NCBI GenBank assembly: GCA_030840545.1
Contig: JAVEEH010000209.1
Coordinates: forward strand, 1-6,057
Source: Frankiaceae bacterium
Lineage (GTDB): Bacteria; Actinomycetota; Actinomycetes; JAFAQI01
DNA: 6,057 bases
Direction: 5' to 3'
A program made the translations under genes and the position numbers. Shown here piece by piece: positions 1 through 5,451 of the stretch. Each line of letters starts with the position of its first letter. The stretch's first letter is position 1. The notes below the pieces were generated by a model. The model was given only the letters and a program-made list of their open reading frames with translations. It had not been told where the DNA came from and did not search any database.

Positions 1-363
1 GTCCCCGGACGGGCCGAAGCCGACGTTCTCGGACAGCATGGTCCACGCGCCGGATCCGGCGTCTTGGAGATCGTGGACGATCGACGGGTTGTGGAACAGC
101 CGCTGGCTGCCGGCGAGGCGCCAGGACCAGCGCCGGGCGACGTCCGTGGCGCCGGCGACGACGACGAGCCCGGACATGCCGGCGGAGCGCCGGGCGGCGT
201 TGATGTCGCCGACGAGCTGGGCCTCGAAGCCGTTGAGCCGGACCGCGTTGACGCTCGACTCGGCGGCGAAGGCCGGCGCCGACAGCGCCTGCGGCACCAC
301 CAGCCCCAGCACGGGCGTGCTGGCCAGGGCTGCGGTGAGGAGCAAGCGGGCGGGTCGGCGCAT
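1..363 (-). CDS. Secreted CAP/SCP-domain protein, 5' part only
   Basis: The reading frame starts with ATG at 361-363 and stays open for 121 codons to the left edge, so the C-terminal part is missing. Residues 1-33 form a signal peptide: two arginines, a hydrophobic Leu/Ala/Val core, and an A-x-A site, so cleavage is likely after AFA-33. Residues 42-121 match the start of a CAP (cysteine-rich secretory/PR-1) domain: 'INAAR' (54-58) followed by Gly, 'VARRWSWRLA' (75-84), 'HNP' (91-93) and 'SENVGFG' (111-117). His91 and Glu112 correspond to two of the usual CAP tetrad residues; the second His and Glu would lie outside the window. Bacterial CAP proteins are extracytoplasmic and mostly of unknown activity. 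A GGAG sits 8 bases before the ATG. The gene lies downstream of the VIT-type transporter on the same strand, but the 110-base gap suggests its own promoter. The family call is firm; the function is not known. Confidence 0.85.
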   Translation of the reverse strand, partial: MRRPARLLLTAALASTPVLGLVVPQALSAPAFAAESSVNAVRLNGFEAQLVGDINAARRSAGMSGLVVVAGATDVARRWSWRLAGSQRLFHNPSIVHDLQDAGSGAWTMLSENVGFGPSGD

Positions 364-371
364 TGCGGGGG

Positions 372-375
372 CTCC
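372..375 (-). promoter_or_regulatory. Ribosome binding site of the CAP-domain gene
   Basis: On the minus strand the sequence reads GGAG, eight bases before the ATG at 363. It supports this start. The choice is also supported by the signal peptide, which begins exactly here. Confidence 0.6.
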
Positions 376-384
376 GAGGCAGGG

Positions 385-399
385 GTGACTGACTGTCAC
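385..399. promoter_or_regulatory. Operator-like inverted repeat GTGAC-N5-GTCAC
   Basis: A perfect 5-base inverted repeat, GTGAC TGACT GTCAC, lies 22-36 bases before the CAP-gene start, in the probable 5' leader or core promoter. A nested shorter palindrome, TGAC-T-GTCA, lies at 390-398. The position would suit a repressor site. No regulator is encoded nearby, and arms this short can arise by chance, so this is only a candidate. Confidence 0.25.
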
Positions 400-415
400 T
401 AAAAGCGTCGGCACG

Positions 416-430
416 AACACGGAGAGTGTT
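416..430. repeat. Short inverted repeat AACAC-N5-GTGTT
   Basis: A 5-base inverted repeat with a 5-base spacer lies in the 364-473 gap between the transporter stop and the CAP-gene start. Its stem is too short and AT-rich, with no following T-run, to be a convincing terminator. Its centre is 31 bases from that of the repeat at 385-399. The rest of this gap shows no clear -35/-10 pair. Confidence 0.2.
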
Positions 431-473
431 GACTGGGCCTATCGGGTGAAGGTCATCCGGTTCCGCCCGGCGA

Positions 474-1208
474 TCAGGTGACGGTTGTCCCGATTGCCCG
501 ACCGACGCCATAGGTCACGCCCGCGGCGACCACACCGACGGCCAGCTGCCGGAGCCCGCCGACCCACCATCGGCCGGCGGTCAACCGGGCGACCACCGCC
601 CCGAGCCCCAGCAGGGCCCCTGCGGCGATCGCGAGCGCCAGGTAGAGGGAGCCCGATCCGGACAGATAGGACAGCAGTGGCACCACGGCGCCGACGGCGA
701 ACGAGAGGAACGACGACACCGCGGCGACGACCGGTGAGGGCAGCTCCTCCGGGTCGACGCCCAGCTCCTCTTTTGCATGCAGGCGCAGTGCCTCCTGCGG
801 GTTGCGGGAGACCTGCTCGGCCACCTGCCGGGCGAGCTCCGGGTCGATGCCCTTCTCGACGAACGCGGCCGCGAGCTCCTCCTTCTCCTCCTGGGGAAAG
901 GCGGAGAGCTGCCGGCGCTCCACGTCGACCTCGGCCCGGACCAGCTCGTTCTGCGAGGTCACCGAGGTGAACTCTCCGGTCGCCATCGAGAACGCGCCGG
1001 CCACCAGCCCGGCGAGCCCGGTCAGGATGATCCGGGACCGGTCCAGCCCCCCACCACCCACCCCGGCGATGAGGCTGACGTTGGTGACCAGGCCGTCCAT
1101 GGCGCCGAACACGGTCGGCCGCAGCCAGCCGCCACTGACGTCGCGATGCTGGTGGTTGTGGGGGCGCAGCGCATGCTGGCGCTCGGGCCGGCCTGCGGCG
1201 ACGGTCAT
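474..1208 (-). CDS. VIT1/CCC1-family iron/manganese transporter
   Basis: This 244-residue integral membrane protein is of usual length for the family. Members move Fe2+ or Mn2+ out of the cytosol; the bacterial ones are probably metal exporters, and I infer detoxification here. TM1 (about 33-53) carries 'FGAMDGLVTN' with Asp38. TM2 (about 60-83) ends in the hallmark 'GAFSMATGE' with Met75 and Glu79. A soluble acidic segment (about 88-157) follows, with many Glu residues (93, 97, 107, 108, 110, 111, 147, 148), matching the cytosolic metal-binding helices of plant VIT1. TM3-5 follow from 'FLSFAVGAVVPLL' (167-179) to the C-terminus. The N-terminus has a short His-rich stretch (H12, H17, H19, H21). 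AGGGGGA five bases before the ATG at 1208 fixes the start. The gene is divergent from the DUF3039 gene with only 38 bases between. The exact metal cannot be read from sequence. Confidence 0.9.
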   Translation of the reverse strand: MTVAAGRPERQHALRPHNHQHRDVSGGWLRPTVFGAMDGLVTNVSLIAGVGGGGLDRSRIILTGLAGLVAGAFSMATGEFTSVTSQNELVRAEVDVERRQLSAFPQEEKEELAAAFVEKGIDPELARQVAEQVSRNPQEALRLHAKEELGVDPEELPSPVVAAVSSFLSFAVGAVVPLLSYLSGSGSLYLALAIAAGALLGLGAVVARLTAGRWWVGGLRQLAVGVVAAGVTYGVGRAIGTTVT

Positions 1209-1213
1209 GCGTG

Positions 1214-1220
1214 TCCCCCT
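1214..1220 (-). promoter_or_regulatory. Ribosome binding site of the VIT-type transporter
   Basis: The minus strand reads AGGGGGA, five bases before the ATG at 1208. This is the strongest Shine-Dalgarno in the window and decides the start. The promoter for this gene must lie right of it, overlapping the promoter or first codons of the divergent DUF3039 gene. Confidence 0.7.
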
Positions 1221-1233
1221 ACCCTCGGCGATC

Positions 1234-1239
1234 TACGCT
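1234..1239 (+). promoter_or_regulatory. Candidate -10 element for a leaderless DUF3039 mRNA
   Basis: TACGCT fits TANNNT and ends seven bases before the GTG at 1247, so transcription would begin at about the start codon. There is no Shine-Dalgarno before this GTG. I see no good -35 hexamer at the usual distance. Confidence 0.4.
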
Positions 1240-1246
1240 GGCACAT

Positions 1247-1531
1247 GTGACGTCGACGACGACCGAAACGGACACCGCGACACGTATCACCGGCGACACC
1301 GATCTTCGTCCTGATCACGGCGATCACGAGCGGTTCGCGCACTACGCGGACCGCGACAAGATCACCGAGGCGACGGTGCTCGGTACGCCCGTCGTGGCGC
1401 TGTGCGGCAAGGTCTGGGTGCCGAGCCGCGACCCGAAGAAGTATCCCGTCTGCCCGGAGTGCAAGCGCCTCTACGAGCTGGGCCCGGACGGTCGCATGCG
1501 CGATTGGAACGAGCGGGGCGCGAGCGAGTAG
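1247..1531 (+). CDS. DUF3039 family protein, possible small zinc-binding protein
   Basis: This 94-residue soluble protein belongs to DUF3039, a small uncharacterised actinobacterial family. After a Thr/Asp-rich, probably disordered N-terminus (1-22) comes 'HGDHERFAHY' (24-33), then the core 'PVVALCGKVWVPSRDPKKYP' (48-67) and 'CPEC' (69-72). Cys53 and the Cys69-x-x-Cys72 pair, perhaps with a His from the 24-32 cluster, could make one zinc site; this is inferred, as no structure is known to me. I chose GTG at 1247 over the in-frame ATG at 1211 because the ATG lies inside the transporter's ribosome-binding region and adds 12 residues unlike the family, and a TACGCT hexamer sits correctly for a leaderless GTG start. 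The aldolase-like gene begins 63 bases after its stop with its own promoter-like hexamer. The cellular role is unknown. Confidence 0.85.
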   Translation: MTSTTTETDTATRITGDTDLRPDHGDHERFAHYADRDKITEATVLGTPVVALCGKVWVPSRDPKKYPVCPECKRLYELGPDGRMRDWNERGASE

Positions 1532-1582
1532 CCGCGCTGCTGCGCCTCCGGACGGCACTTTCGGCCATAGGGCGGCACGTCG

Positions 1583-1588
1583 TACCCT
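1583..1588 (+). promoter_or_regulatory. Candidate -10 element for a leaderless aldolase-like mRNA
   Basis: TACCCT is followed by exactly six bases and then the ATG at 1595. No purine-rich Shine-Dalgarno lies at a normal distance; the only G-run (1589-1592) is too close to the ATG. A poor TTCGGC lies 17 bases upstream at 1560-1565. I infer transcription starting at or next to the ATG. Confidence 0.45.
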
Positions 1589-1594
1589 GGGGTC

Positions 1595-2362
1595 ATGACC
1601 GATGGCGAGAAGTGGTTCCCGACGGTGCCTGAATTCGCGTCGCCCGAGGAGGAGCGGCTGCATCGCAAGCAGCGGCTTGCCGCGGGCTTCCGGCTCTTCG
1701 CGAAGTTCGGCTTCGAGGAGGGTGTCGCCGGCCACATCACGGCTCGCGACCCGATCGAGCCCGACACGTTCTGGGTCAACCCGTTCGTGGTGCCGTTCGC
1801 GCATGTCAGGCAGAGCAACCTCATCCGGGTCAACCACGCCGGTGAGGTGGTCGAGGGCGACTTCCACGTCAACACCGCGGCGTTTGCCATCCACTCCCAG
1901 GTGCACGCGGCGCGCCCGGATGTCGTGGGCGCTGCGCACTCGCACTCGACGCACGGCCGGGCGTTGTCGACTCTCGGCGAGGAGCTCGAGCCGATCACCC
2001 AGGACGTGTGCGCGTTCTACGGCGATCATGCGTTGTTCGACGACTACACCGGTGTCGTCAACGACGTCGAGGAGGCCAAGCGCCTCGCGCACGCCCTCGG
2101 CGAGAACAAGGCGGTCATCCTGCGCAACCACGGCCTGCTGACCGTCGGAGAGACCGTCGACTCGGCTGTGTTCTGGTTCATCACGATGGAGCGGTCCTGC
2201 CAGGTGCAGCTGCTCGCGAAGGCGGCCGGCAAGGTCGTGCACATCGACCCGGACCAGGCCAAGAAGACCTACGAGCAGGTTGGCAGCGAGTTCGTCGGCT
2301 GGTTGTCCTTCCAGCCGCTGTGGGCGAAGATCACCCGCGAGCAGCCGGACCTGCTCGACTGA
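1595..2362 (+). CDS. Class II aldolase/adducin-fold protein, adducin-like clade
   Basis: This 255-residue cytosolic protein has the whole class II aldolase/adducin fold. 'GVAGHITARDP' (43-53) is the N-terminal substrate-loop motif. 'HSHSTHGRAL' (115-124) supplies metal ligands His115 and His117. 'LRNHGLLTVG' (176-185) supplies the third, His179. Aligned by the 'ARPD' motif (106-109) to L-fuculose-1-phosphate aldolase, the position of the catalytic Glu (19 residues before the first metal His) is Ala96, in 'VNTAAFAIH'. This is typical of the adducin-like bacterial and fungal clade and argues against ordinary phosphate-sugar aldolase activity. The metal site is intact, so an enzyme is still likely, but I cannot name the substrate. 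Relatives with altered chemistry include the oxygenases CloR/NovR. The start is the ATG at 1595; the family similarity begins near residue 14. The gene is coupled to the methyltransferase gene, whose start overlaps its stop. Confidence 0.88.
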   Translation: MTDGEKWFPTVPEFASPEEERLHRKQRLAAGFRLFAKFGFEEGVAGHITARDPIEPDTFWVNPFVVPFAHVRQSNLIRVNHAGEVVEGDFHVNTAAFAIHSQVHAARPDVVGAAHSHSTHGRALSTLGEELEPITQDVCAFYGDHALFDDYTGVVNDVEEAKRLAHALGENKAVILRNHGLLTVGETVDSAVFWFITMERSCQVQLLAKAAGKVVHIDPDQAKKTYEQVGSEFVGWLSFQPLWAKITREQPDLLD

Positions 2363-3171
2363 GCTCCGCCGTCGAGGTCGCGACTGCCGACGACGAGCGG
2401 CTCGCGGACTATCGCGCACTGACCGACGTGGCGCTGCGCACCACCTGGGAACCGCCGCACGGCGTGTTCATCGCGGAGAGCGAGCTCGTCATCCGCCGTG
2501 CGCTGGGCGCCGGCTATTCGCCGCGCTCGATGGTCATGGCGCCGGAGTGGCTCGAGCGCATGTCGGGACTCATCGACGCTGTCGACGCTCCGGTCTATGC
2601 CGCGCCTTACTCGGTCCTGCGCGAGCTCACCGGCTTCAACGTGCATCGCGGCGCGCTCGCGTCGTTCGGTCGCAAGCCGTTGCTGTCGGTCGACGAGGTT
2701 GTCGCAGCAGCTCGACGGATCGTGCTGCTCGAAGACATGGTCAGTCACACCAACCTCGGCGCGGTGTTCCGATGCGCCGCGGCGCTCGGGATGGACGCGG
2801 TGGTTCTGTCCCCGTCGTGCGCCGACCCGCTCTATCGCCGGTCGGTGCGTGTGTCGATGGGTGAGGTCTTCGCGGTGCCCTACGCGCGCGCGGCGGCCTG
2901 GCCGGCGGCCCTGGACGACCTGCGGGATCGAGGCTTCTCGGTCGTTGCCCTGACGCCCGCCGACGACGCGGTGGCCCTGGATGCGACGTCGTACGACGAC
3001 GACGCACGTCTCGCCGTGCTGCTGGGCACGGAGGGGCCCGGGTTGAGCCGCGCGGCACTGGCCCGCTCCGACGTGCGGGTCCGGATCCCGATGGCGGCCG
3101 GTGTCGACTCGCTCAACGTCGCCGCGGCTGCCGCGGTCACCTTCTGGGTGCTCGGCCGTCGACCTCGCTGA
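2359..3171 (+). CDS. SpoU/TrmH (SPOUT) family RNA 2'-O-methyltransferase, CTG start
   Basis: This protein of about 270 residues is of normal length for the family, which transfers a methyl group from S-adenosylmethionine to a ribose 2'-OH in rRNA or tRNA. The N-terminal substrate-binding part (about 10-105) has 'RLADYRALTDVALR' (14-27), 'GVFIAE' (35-40) and 'GFNVHRGALA' (92-101). The SPOUT catalytic domain has motif 1 'NLGAVFR' (132-138, Asn132 and Arg138), motif 2 'LGTEGPGL' (222-229) and motif 3 'IPMAAGVDSLNVAAAAAV' (243-260). The last two build the trefoil knot that binds the cofactor. There is no ATG, GTG or TTG between the upstream stop and the conserved N-terminus. CTG at 2359-2361 overlaps the upstream TGA (CTGA) and gives a family-typical N-terminus by translational coupling. 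Alternatives are GTG at 2320, which adds 13 unlikely residues, and GTG at 2428, which removes conserved sequence. The exact RNA target cannot be told. Confidence 0.88.
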   Translation: MSSAVEVATADDERLADYRALTDVALRTTWEPPHGVFIAESELVIRRALGAGYSPRSMVMAPEWLERMSGLIDAVDAPVYAAPYSVLRELTGFNVHRGALASFGRKPLLSVDEVVAAARRIVLLEDMVSHTNLGAVFRCAAALGMDAVVLSPSCADPLYRRSVRVSMGEVFAVPYARAAAWPAALDDLRDRGFSVVALTPADDAVALDATSYDDDARLAVLLGTEGPGLSRAALARSDVRVRIPMAAGVDSLNVAAAAAVTFWVLGRRPR

Positions 3172-3173
3172 CC

Positions 3174-3800
3174 TCAGCCGGTGACGTTGCTGTGGTGCTC
3201 CACCCCGAGGCGAGTCGCCACGATCCGCGTGTTGGACATCGACGCCGGGTGAGCCAAGTCCTTGGAGCACGACACCGTGACAGCGCCGACGCTCGTGAAC
3301 GTGTGTGTCAGCAGCATCGGGAGCACGGCGACGTAGGTCCCGCCGGCGACGGTCCCGGCGTAAGCGTCCGCGGACGCCGCATCGGCGCCGGCGTGCAGAG
3401 TGCAGAGCACGTCGGTGGCATTGGCACTGGCGTCTCCGTTCACCTCTGTCGTGGCCTGGATGAGGTAGGCGCCGGCGGGCAGATGGGCCAAGGTCGCGAT
3501 CGTCTGCTGGGTGGTGGTCAGATCGGACGGGCCGCTGGCGCGGAACGCGGCGTAGGCGGCTGACGGGCCGATCGGCCCACGCCGACCCTGCGTGTTCCAG
3601 ACGAGCTTCTTCTCAGTCGACTTGCAGGTGCCGTGCGGCGCAAAGCGCATCGCGTGCGTGCCCTGCGCCGCGCACGCGGTGATGGTGGTCTGCCGGACGG
3701 CAGCAATGGCGATCCCTCCGGAGACGACCAGCCCGATCACCAGGGCCAACGTCGTCATGACGGCAGTCCGCGCGGTTGCTCGACTCTGCTGAGTTGCCAT
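3174..3800 (-). CDS. Membrane-anchored or secreted protein with degenerate collagen-like stub
   Basis: This 208-residue protein starts with a basic N-terminus and a hydrophobic helix (about 14-35, rich in Leu/Val/Ile/Ala), which is a signal peptide or single membrane anchor with no clear cleavage site. Residues 40-69 carry a segment recurrent in actinobacterial exported proteins: Cys43, Cys59-Lys, Glu63 and 'LVWN' (66-69). In many relatives it leads into Gly-X-Y collagen-like repeats; here only 'GRRGPIGP' (72-79) remains. Residues 82-200 look like a small beta-sandwich, alternating hydrophobic and Thr/Ser, with 'LPAGAYLIQA' (107-116) and Cys133 and Cys178. The four cysteines could form two disulfides outside the cell. 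GGAGG seven bases before the ATG at 3800 fixes the start. Its stop is two bases from that of the methyltransferase gene, tail to tail. Function is unknown; a surface or adhesive role would be a guess. Confidence 0.75.
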   Translation of the reverse strand: MATQQSRATARTAVMTTLALVIGLVVSGGIAIAAVRQTTITACAAQGTHAMRFAPHGTCKSTEKKLVWNTQGRRGPIGPSAAYAAFRASGPSDLTTTQQTIATLAHLPAGAYLIQATTEVNGDASANATDVLCTLHAGADAASADAYAGTVAGGTYVAVLPMLLTHTFTSVGAVTVSCSKDLAHPASMSNTRIVATRLGVEHHSNVTG

Positions 3801-3807
3801 GGCGAAA

Positions 3808-3812
3808 CCTCC
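3808..3812 (-). promoter_or_regulatory. Ribosome binding site of the collagen-stub protein gene
   Basis: The minus strand reads GGAGG, seven bases before the ATG at 3800. The match and spacing are good, and the signal-peptide-like N-terminus starts right after it. Confidence 0.7.
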
Positions 3813-3836
3813 GGTGGGAGACGGGCTGGTCGCGTC

Positions 3837-3846
3837 AGCCTAGGCT
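3837..3846. promoter_or_regulatory. Palindrome with TAGGCT on both strands, candidate shared -10
   Basis: AGCCTAGGCT is a perfect 10-base palindrome in the 52-base gap between two divergent genes. On the plus strand TAGGCT (3841-3846) is followed by six bases and then the ATG at 3853, the geometry of a leaderless carboxyltransferase mRNA. On the minus strand TAGGCT (3842 to 3837) would start transcription near 3830, giving a leader of about 30 bases that holds the GGAGG of the gene starting at 3800. No clear -35 is seen for either direction. It could instead be an operator. Confidence 0.4.
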
Positions 3847-3852
3847 TCGCCC

Positions 3853-5451
3853 ATGCCGGTGCTGCCCGATCGCGTCGACCGCGACGCGCCGGAGTACGCC
3901 GAACGGCGAGCGGCGTTGCTCGAGCAGCTCGCCGAGCACGACGCGCAGCTGGCCCTTGCCCGGGGTGGCGGCGGGGAGAAGTACGTCGAGCGGCACCGCC
4001 AGCGCGGCAAGCTCCTCGCCCGCGAGCGGGTCGAGCTCCTGCTCGACCCGGACTCGCCGTTCCTCGAGCTCTCGCCGCTCGCCGCGTGGGGCACCAACTA
4101 TCCGGTCGGTGCGAGTGTCGTCACCGGCATCGGTGTGGTCGAGGGCACCGAGGTGCTGGTTGTCGCGAACGACCCGACGGTGCGTGGCGGTGCGACGAAC
4201 CCGTTCACCGCACGCAAGTCCGGTCGCGCAGCCCAGATCGCCGAGGAGAACCGGCTGCCCGTCGTCAACCTGGTCGAGTCCGGCGGCGCCGACCTGCCGA
4301 CGCAGAGCGAGATCTTCATCCCCGGCGGGCGTGGCTTCCGCGACCTGACGCGGAAGTCCGCGGCAAAGATCCCGACGGTCGCACTCGTGTTCGGCAACTC
4401 GACGGCAGGCGGCGCCTACATCCCGGCCATGTGCGACTACATCGTCATGGTCAAGGAGCGGGCCAAGGTCTTCCTCGGCGGTCCTCCGCTGGTGAAGATG
4501 GCCACGGGGGAGGAGAGCGACGACGAGGAGCTCGGCGGTGCCGAGATGCACGCCCGCACCTCCGGGCTGGCCGACTACCTGGCCGTCGACGAGCCCGACG
4601 CGATCAGGCTGGGTCGCCAGGTCGTCAAGCGGCTCAACCGGCACAAGCTCGGGCCCACGCCGGCGTCGTCCTACGCCGAGCCGCTACACGACGCCGAGGA
4701 CCTGCTCGGGATGATCCCGACCGACCTGCGCGAGCCCTTCGACCCCCGCGACGTGCTGGGCCGGATCCTCGACGGCAGTGAGTTCGACGAGTTCAAGCCG
4801 CTCTACGGGTCGTCCCTCGTCACCGGTTTTGGGCAGCTCCACGGCTATCCGATCGGCGTGCTCGCCAACGCCCGCGGCGTGCTGTTCGCGGAGGAGTCGG
4901 AGAAGGCCACCCAGTTCATCCAGCTCGCCAACTCCAGCGACACCCCGTTGCTGTTCCTGCAGAACACGACCGGCTACATGGTCGGCAAGGACTACGAGCA
5001 GCGCGGCATCATCAAAGCCGGGGCACAGATGATCAACGCCGTCTCCAACAGCGACGTGCCACATCTGACCGTGATGATGGGCGCGTCGTACGGCGCGGGC
5101 AACTACGGCATGTGCGGGCGCGCCTACGACCCGCGCTTCTTGTTCACCTGGCCCAACGCCAAGTCGGCCGTGATGGGTCCCGCGCAGCTCGCCGGCGTGT
5201 TGTCGATCGTGGCGCGCCAGTCGGCGCTCGCCCGCGGCAAGCCATATGACGACGAGCAGGACGCGCAGATGCGCGAGATCGTCGAGAACCAGATCGAAGC
5301 CGAGTCCAAGGCGCTGTTCCTCACGGCGCGCGTCTACGACGACGGCATCATCGACCCTCGGGACACCCGCACCGTCCTCGGGCTGTCGTTGTCCGTCATC
5401 CACAACCGGCCGGTCGAGGGGCGTCGCGGCTACGGCGTCTTCCGGATGTGA
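3853..5451 (+). CDS. Acyl-CoA carboxylase beta (carboxyltransferase) subunit, methylcrotonyl-CoA type
   Basis: This 532-residue protein is full length for the family. It transfers carboxyl from carboxybiotin on the alpha subunit to an acyl-CoA, in the cytosol. The N-terminal crotonase-like domain (about 45-270) has 'RGKLLARERVELLLD' (51-65), 'ESGGADLP' (142-149), the oxyanion loop 'GNSTAGGAYIPAM' (181-193) and 'GGPPLVKMATGEE' (209-221). The C-terminal domain (about 285-530) has 'QNTTGYMVG' (370-378) and, from 410, 'GASYGAGNYGMCGRAYDPRF'. The GMCGRAY and QNTTGYMVG segments resemble methylcrotonyl- and geranyl-CoA carboxylase beta subunits more than propionyl-CoA ones. A branched or unsaturated acyl-CoA is therefore the likely substrate, as in leucine breakdown (mycobacterial AccD1/AccD2 relatives). 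The start at 3853 lacks a Shine-Dalgarno but sits six bases after a TAGGCT hexamer. The stop overlaps the alpha-subunit start (GTGA), so the two are translationally coupled. Family is certain; substrate is moderately sure. Confidence 0.93.
   Translation: MPVLPDRVDRDAPEYAERRAALLEQLAEHDAQLALARGGGGEKYVERHRQRGKLLARERVELLLDPDSPFLELSPLAAWGTNYPVGASVVTGIGVVEGTEVLVVANDPTVRGGATNPFTARKSGRAAQIAEENRLPVVNLVESGGADLPTQSEIFIPGGRGFRDLTRKSAAKIPTVALVFGNSTAGGAYIPAMCDYIVMVKERAKVFLGGPPLVKMATGEESDDEELGGAEMHARTSGLADYLAVDEPDAIRLGRQVVKRLNRHKLGPTPASSYAEPLHDAEDLLGMIPTDLREPFDPRDVLGRILDGSEFDEFKPLYGSSLVTGFGQLHGYPIGVLANARGVLFAEESEKATQFIQLANSSDTPLLFLQNTTGYMVGKDYEQRGIIKAGAQMINAVSNSDVPHLTVMMGASYGAGNYGMCGRAYDPRFLFTWPNAKSAVMGPAQLAGVLSIVARQSALARGKPYDDEQDAQMREIVENQIEAESKALFLTARVYDDGIIDPRDTRTVLGLSLSVIHNRPVEGRRGYGVFRM

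Noticed and set aside
38..402. Plus-strand open frames in the first 400 bases
   Set aside because: They are antisense to the CAP-domain gene, whose signal peptide, domain motifs and ribosome binding site are clear.
416..430. Transcription terminator after the transporter gene
   Set aside because: The stem is only five base pairs with AT-rich ends and no following T-run, so it is listed only as a short inverted repeat.
1211..1246. Upstream ATG at 1211 as start of the DUF3039 gene
   Set aside because: It lies beside the divergent transporter's ribosome binding site, adds residues not expected in the family, and lacks a Shine-Dalgarno; the GTG at 1247 fits a leaderless start.
2320..2358. GTG at 2320 as start of the RNA methyltransferase
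   Set aside because: It has no Shine-Dalgarno, overlaps the upstream gene by more than 40 bases and adds an N-terminal extension unlike the family. It remains the fallback if CTG is not used.
1205..2419. Long open frame of about 400 codons on the minus strand opposite the aldolase-like gene
   Set aside because: It is antisense to two well-supported genes, its translation is Arg/Val/Asp-rich low-complexity sequence with no recognisable motif, and such frames are expected opposite GC-rich coding sequence.
3633..4781. Plus-strand open frame of about 380 codons across the divergent gap and into the carboxyltransferase gene
   Set aside because: Its translation is Arg/Gly/Ala-rich shadow sequence, and it overlaps a certain gene in another frame.
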